A DNA stretch of 64,000 nt from Harmonia axyridis (Eukaryota > Arthropoda > Insecta > Coleoptera > Coccinellidae). Positions 58,754 to 64,000 of this stretch are shown piece after piece. The position numbers and the translations under genes are program-made. The notes beneath the pieces were generated by a model that ran no database searches, was not told the origin of the DNA, and saw only the letters and a list, made by a program, of their open reading frames with translations. The first letter of the stretch is position 1. Each line of letters opens with the position of its first letter. The stretch is taken from positions 34,490,812 to 34,554,811 of the forward strand of contig NC_059502.1 in the NCBI RefSeq assembly GCF_914767665.1. The letters run 5' to 3'.

Positions 58754-58795
58754 ATGGACAAAGCTCATAATCCATTTGAGGCATCATCAAGTAAG
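58754..58795 (+). CDS. Possible first coding exon of an unidentified gene
   Basis: ATG at 58754 has a good context (ACAATGG) and opens a 14-codon frame, MDKAHNPFEASSSK. The frame is followed directly by GTAAGG, a strong donor, at 58796. The peptide includes NPF, a motif that in other proteins can bind EH domains, but that is too short to assign a family. About 100 bases upstream there is GC-richer sequence with CACGTG, as in some promoters. No second exon was found in the remaining 5 kb, and a LINE tail follows within 100 bases, which would sit in the first intron. This is a hypothesis based on start and splice signals only; it could be chance. Confidence 0.3.
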
Positions 58796-58849
58796 GTAAG
58801 GTACATCATATTCATTTATATGTACCTTCTTCACATAAACTGGAGAAAA

Positions 58850-59140
58850 CGAGAAACATGCACATATATAATAGTCTAAAACTCTTTAACAAACTACTGG
58901 ATAGCCTGACATCCCTACATTACAATGCCTTCAAGAAAAAATTAGAAGGTTGCTCAAATAAAATATATTTTACTCGATGGATCAGTTTCTGTCCCATGAA
59001 TTCTAGTCATTCCCACGAAAAATTGTTTATTTTGTCGTTGATTGTATCGTATTGTGCAATTTGTAACGTGTAAACATACACTATTTTGACATCATCTGTA
59101 TATACTTGGGATGAATAAATCTATCTATCTATTATTTTAG
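58850..59140 (+). pseudogene. LINE 3' tail fragment
   Basis: SLKLFNKLLDSLTSLHYNAF and KKKLEG near 58870-58960, followed downstream by CATCATCTGTATATACTTGG and GAATAAATCTATCTATCTAT, match the C-terminus and 3' end of jockey-like insect LINEs (LFN-LP...FK..LK). Only about 300 bp remain and stops are present in the following frame. Confidence 0.55.
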
Positions 59141-59162
59141 GTTAGGTTTATGCTCATTGTGT

Positions 59163-59562
59163 GTTTGGTAGGAAATAGTATATTGTGCAACAAGTGGCGA
59201 AAGTTCAACTTTTCTTGCGAATGTGGAAGTTTGTGGCACGAGCCTGTAAAGACGGCCACTCACGATGCGCCCATGTTCAGGCGTTCTGATAATTTTACAG
59301 TCGGGCAGCTCGGTACACAGCCGCACGACTGTAAATCAGAGAATGAACTTGACTGCCCGACTGGAATCTCTTGAACGCTTGCTACCAAACGCTCGAAAAA
59401 ACGCTTCGTGAGTGGCGGGCATAAAGTGAGTGCCGCTAACACACGAGCGAGAAAAGGACTTTCTCCACATGTTGCAGGCTATACTTTTCCTACCACTGCA
59501 CAAAATTCAATAATTCAAGTAATGGACTGGATTCAAATCAAAATTACCTTCGTTGACAGTAT
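59163..59562 (+). repeat. Foldback repeat interrupted by a MITE, copy 2
   Basis: It matches 41050-41263 along its length, including the flanking segment with TTCAATAATTCAAGTAATGG, and contains the 170-bp insert at 59252-59421. Confidence 0.8.
59247..59426. mobile_element. Small MITE with TAAAG target duplication
   Basis: The insert 59252-59421 (170 bp) begins ACGGCCACTCACGATGCG and ends CGCTTCGTGAGTGGCGGGCA, near-perfect inverted ends. TAAAG is repeated on both sides (59247-59251, 59422-59426). Inner inverted motifs (CAGTCGGGCAG / CTGCCCGACTG) add structure. The copy at 41.1 kb lacks the insert. Confidence 0.8.
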
Positions 59563-60616
59563 GTGCTAATTTATTGCGTTTCCATAGAAACGACTCAGAA
59601 GCCAAATTTCATTGGTCTACCAAGCGAGGTGTGAGCAAAGTGCCGTGAGGAATAATATTTCTCACAGTGTGAGCAATACATAGTTTTGAAGTTGACTATG
59701 CTATGAACAATACGCTTCCTTCCATAGCAGTTGTAGGAAAAAATACATACATAATATTAGAAATGAAGTTCACGCATTGGCCAGCCCTGTATCGAAATCA
59801 ACACCATTTCCATATTAAAATAAGCCGAAACAGAGCAGAGCGTTGATTCACGAGAACTGATTGCCGAAACCAGCCACGGAATGCCGACCCCGAAATATTT
59901 CATTACATCCACTCGTTAAATTAACGGGGGGCAAGTACAGAAAAACCGATTCTGCTCAGGGTTCGGTGTAAAATATTTAGGTTTTATAACGCGACAATAG
60001 CCTGTGGCGAGCTTTTCGTGCATGAAATTATGACGGGAACAGGTGCGCGAGGTTCGTGTCTTGGGGCAATTTGGATTCTGAAAAATGCAGGAAATAATCG
60101 GCATGGATTTTAATCGGGGGGCGTGAATTGGACGAGGCGAATTGGAAGGGTTCAAGGGAGGTAGACTAGGTTTGTTTTGCGATCTAGTTTAGATTCGAAG
60201 GAAAAACACTACAAAATTTTCACTATTGTTCATTATTTTATTTCATAAGGTTTTTCAATCCATTGAAAATGCGGCTAAGGAAATGGAAATTATACTACTA
60301 CTACCAACTCTTCATTGAGTGAGAATTACTAGTTACAACAGAAAAAAGAAAAAAAAATAATTCAAATCAGTAATGTTTCCGTATATGTGCAATTAATGAT
60401 AACGTAATCGTTATTTCCATTATCAACGTAATAAAAGTAATACAAAATGCAAGCAATACAAATAACATACAAATGAAATGAGAAAACACTCAAAAATGTA
60501 AGAAATTTATCAATAATTGAAACCTGAAAAAATATTTCATGAATTAATTCCTTAAGAGAATATGGTTCAATATCTACAATTAGTTTTGTGATTTCAATTT
60601 TAAATTGTTTCACCTA
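59563..60616. other. GC-richer unique-looking patch, then AT-rich DNA
   Basis: About 59810-60170 is GC-richer without a recognisable product. Confidence 0.3.
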
Positions 60617-61530
60617 TACACTGTGTCCGTAAAGTATGGAACAAATTCATTTTTAGTTAAAGAGACTATTTTAAATAATAATCATGGAACACGTCGATTT
60701 TTTATTTCAATTTACCGTATTTTGGAATAATAATCTGATATGCAGGGTGCATTACTTTCGAGTAATGACGTCACCGTAATTTTTTTAAATGGAACACCCC
60801 CCTTTTGTCTCAATTATCGGATTACTCTAGCTGACCTGATTCCAAAAATGTATCACATGTTGATTCCAATCGGTACAGGGTGGACAAAAATACAATAGTT
60901 TTGTATGTGCTCATAAAGTAACGTATAACATTCTTCATTCGTTAAATTAACAATATTATCAAAAATACTCATTGTCTAGCGACAATTGGTTTAAATGTAA
61001 CACCCTGTAATTTGTAACATTTTTAGATTAATAAAAATGGGCTGTTTCCAAACATGTTTGGTACATGTGGTCTAGCAGACCACATGACCATGAAAGGAAT
61101 TATTTCTTATCAATTTGAAAAAAACATAGTCGTCTAGTTTTTTGTTGAATGTCATTATTTGTTTAGTAATTAATTGGTGTTCAATGACAGTTTAGTACTA
61201 CGATATTTTTGGTATTCGTGAATATTTCAATTATTGCTTAGATTTAATTTATTATTTTTGTCCACCCTGTACCAATTGGAATCAACATACATGATACATT
61301 TTTGGAATCAGCTCAGCTAGAGTAATCGGAAAATTGAGACAAAATGGGGGTGTTCCATTTGAAAAAAAAACGGTTACGTCATTACTCGAAAGTGATTCCC
61401 CCTGTATATTAGATTACTTTTTCAAAATACGATAAATTGAAATCAAAAATAGACGTGTTTCAGGATTATTTCTTAAAATGGTCTGATTAGCTAAAAATGA
61501 ATTCGATTCATACTTTACAGACACAGAGTA
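60617..61530. mobile_element. Foldback element with ~280-bp arms and TA target sites
   Basis: The element spans 60619-61528 (910 bp). Its ends are CACTGTGTCCGTAAAGTATG and, mirrored, CTCTGTGTCTGTAAAGTATG, with TA outside (60617-60618, 61529-61530). The arms continue inwards through ACTTTCGAGTAATGACGT, GATTACTCTAGCTGA and TACAGGGTGGACAAAAATA to about 60905 / 61245. No transposase. Confidence 0.85.
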
Positions 61531-61700
61531 TATCAGATATATCGGTTAAATACCTGCTTAGGTAGTATATTATACAATCTCATGCACATAATTATTTAGT
61601 ATTGGATGTGGAAATATCTTTCCTCGTTCTTCGCACTTAAAATCTGCTCTCTACATTTTCTTATTTTTGATCTTGTAATTTATCTTATATCTTAGTGAAT
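61531..61700. other. AT-rich DNA, nothing recognised
   Basis: No supported feature. Confidence 0.3.
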
Positions 61701-62062
61701 ATGTAACTCATGTTCTGATGAACCAATAGAATCAGTAAATTTCCCATAGTTACATCGTATTGAAAAGTGAATATACTACTTGACGAAGTGTTATAATCGT
61801 TTTGATGTGTCGCCTCCTGCCATATTGGGATCATTTCCATTTCATTTTCCATTTTTCCATTTCTTGAACGTTTGCCAAAAAAATAAAAGTCAAGCTCAGT
61901 GAAATGTCATAGAATTATAAAAATGCATTGTTTTGGTTATAGGTATTGAAATTATTCGTCATATAATCGTAACGAATACCGTCTCGAGCAGAGACAATAT
62001 ATTTCGATTATACGAACTTCTTCACGAGACGTTGTTCGTGAAACATCACGAGAGCGCAGCTT
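61701..62062 (+). repeat. Dispersed repeat, copy 2 (partner at 49.8 kb)
   Basis: Same-orientation match to 49768-50160. The terminal palindrome is truncated here after ACATCACGAGAGCG. A small duplication of TTTCCATTT lies near 61840. Confidence 0.8.
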
Positions 62063-64000
62063 TTTGGTATTTTACAATTCAAAAGTATTTTCGTTGAAAT
62101 AAATACATCGAAGAATCCTTCATGAAATCATTCGTCATTTCCACGGTATTACAAAATGGCGGGTATTGCTCAGGTGCGTAAATGAGTTGATGGGGGTTAC
62201 CTGCAGTTTCCATTAGGAGCATAATGACCGCCCACTAAACGATTCAAGCTAAAGCGTTCGAGTCTGCAGCAGCACTCTCGTGTAATTCACCGTTTCAAGA
62301 AGATAATTTGACCACATGTGATTAGAGTTACATTTGTTTCAAGCAAATCATAGAGCATGTAGGTACGTTTGTGCCGATGGCATAGTCTGACCGGCCTTGT
62401 CGGGTAAACCTAAGAGTAAATCGATGACATCATTAGTTCATCCAGATGATTAGAGAATAAGCGCATAATACAGAACCTGTCATTTCTGATAATAACGGCT
62501 TTGATCAGGAAAACAAACAAGTATTGAGAGGGAACACCACTACGCAACATTCTCGTGACCTGTCAATATTTTCACAGAGAAGAAGAAATAAAAATAAGGT
62601 GCGGTATTGCTAGAATGATTGAATGATCAGTAGAATTAAGGAATATTACAACAATTCCTACTTCCCTTCAAAAAAATACTTCACGAGTATATTTATGAAT
62701 GTAGGTTTACCATATCAACAATTGAATATCTTGCGAAAATCTAAAATTTTCCAAAATCATTTTTTTTTTTTGCATTCACAAATTAAAAATATTGAAATAC
62801 TACAATGTAGATTATTGTTCAAAAAAGTCCATAAAAATCAGTGATTTGTGAGAAGAAATACGGGTATCTTCAATTTCATTTCGAACTGAGCAGTCACGTG
62901 GTGATGTTCTCTCTTAAGAACGATATTTAATAAATGTGCGTTTTCCCCGAGCAAATAAATGAAACATCCGGTATTTTTCACTGAACCTCTCACGTACAGG
63001 TGAGGTTTACTATTACATAATACATAGAATTATTTCTTATCTGCATCATAAAGATTATAGTGTATTCTATAAGTGATGTTTATGGGGAACTTATGAGGGA
63101 TTCCAAAGATTCATTATCCAGAATAATGAATCAAAAGTGACTGGCGAAATGAAAGAACTTTTTGCTTCCTTTCAGATTCGAATTTTTGCCTTCTGCTTGC
63201 TAGACCCAGGAATGCCAACTTGGTTGCCACCTAGGTTGTGTAATTGAACAACAAAATAGCTCATAAGTATTGAAAGAATAATATTACAAAAATAATAAGT
63301 CCGTAGCTATTCGGAGTAGGACTTAGTGGTACAGAAGATTTCATTAAGTATAGGTGCAATCATTAGAATACAAATCAAAGTTTTATAATACTGTGTATTA
63401 AATTTCGGTGAATAATAATTTTTCAAAACTAAATTCCTTGATTTTGGCATCAAGAATTCATGGATCGAGGTCTAGCGCTATATTATCGTTTGAGCCCATT
63501 CCTGGCTCAAAAATAGAATCTTGCAGACATTGTGACGAAAAAATGGAGCAATCTTTTCAGGAAACGAGCGTTCAAAAAAGGTTAAAAGGAAATATGTTGA
63601 GGATTGTAGCCGAAGGCGAATATTTATCTCCTTCATTTCCAGTATTCCCTTAAAAATTTTCAGATTCCACTGAAAATTAATAATCTTAATCTATAAAATA
63701 GCTTAAGCTTAATATCTGTCGTTTTATATTATACGATTCATTGTAAATGAATTACCTTACAGATCGAGAAGAGAAGAACGCAGTCATTTGATCATGCTTT
63801 GTGTAGGATGTTACAAATGCATACTATAAATTGTGAAAAATATATTGCCCTATTTCGAAAAACAAGCCAGAAAATTGGTCAGACAAGTTCCAATAAAAGA
63901 AAACATGTAAAATTAATGGACTACAGAGAAAACACTGTCGACGATCCATGAAAATTATAGCATATAAAATATTTCAAATTTGGCAATGATTGTTTTACGC
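62063..64000. other. Unique-looking DNA, no supported gene
   Basis: About 62140-62540 is GC-richer. An 81-codon plus frame at 63408-63653 ends in a proline/phenylalanine-rich tail and contains CRHC. I cannot assign it and do not call a gene. The rest is AT-rich. Confidence 0.3.

Noticed and set aside
59141..59152. TTAGGTTAGG near the edge of a repeat, possible telomeric motif
   Set aside because: Only two units, also seen singly near 4670; far too short for an interstitial telomere.
63408..63653. 81-codon plus frame containing CRHC
   Set aside because: No recognisable domain and only one half of a possible zinc-binding pair.

Overview
The window is AT-rich, gene-poor eukaryotic DNA that looks like an insect nuclear genome. 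A beetle is the best guess, and that guess is weak. The reasons are long stretches without open frames, a calcineurin A exon with GT-AG splice sites, and a load of Tc1-like, LINE (jockey-like and RTE-like), THAP-bearing, PIF-type and foldback elements typical of insects. No bacterial operon, plasmid or CRISPR structure is present.

The one firm host-gene feature is a 125-bp exon of the calcineurin A (PP2B) catalytic subunit on the minus strand (22470-22594). Its neighbouring exons were not found, so much of the window may be intron or intergenic DNA around it. A second, weak host candidate is a possible first coding exon on the plus strand (58754-58795), with a good start context and splice donor. 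Several GC-richer unique-looking patches (about 1.0-1.8, 7.0-7.45, 11.4-11.8, 18.0-18.5, 33.5-33.9, 37.3-37.8, 45.8-46.3, 59.8-60.2 and 62.1-62.5 kb) hold no recognisable product and may be regulatory or simply unique DNA.

Mobile DNA dominates. Tc1-like elements: one complete copy with an uninterrupted 342-codon transposase, 30-bp inverted ends and TA target sites (31849-33431), and two dead relatives of another family (12188-13320 minus; 44974-45766 plus). Retroelements: a 5'-truncated LINE with an 11-bp target duplication (15096-16342), an 835-bp GC-richer insert with 13-14-bp flanking repeats (5795-6629), LINE wreckage at 23.5-24.1, 35.8-36.9, 43.2-44.0, 54.3-55.2, 56.6-57.3 and 58.9-59.1 kb, and a complete 793-bp TRIM-like miniature LTR retrotransposon (44024-44816). 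Other coding relics: a THAP-domain exon inside an inverted-repeat element (18.55-19.43 kb) and a frameshifted member of a multicopy arthropod protein family (239-762).

The rest is a remarkable number of foldback elements and palindromes (4.0, 10.6-11.2, 24.7-26.3, 27.0-27.2, 30.3-31.7, 34.0-34.6, 39.6-39.9, 41.05, 46.9-47.4, 50.0, 51.9-52.3, 59.3, 60.6-61.5 kb). Several have readable target duplications and one has an empty site elsewhere in the window.

The most unusual object is the TRIM-like element. Each of its near-identical ~250-bp LTRs carries a tRNA-like module (A box, anticodon-like arm, perfect T arm with B box). Between the LTRs lie an 18-nt primer-binding site matching the 3' end of tRNA-Trp as I recall it, and a purine-rich tract. 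This is the best candidate for something under-described.
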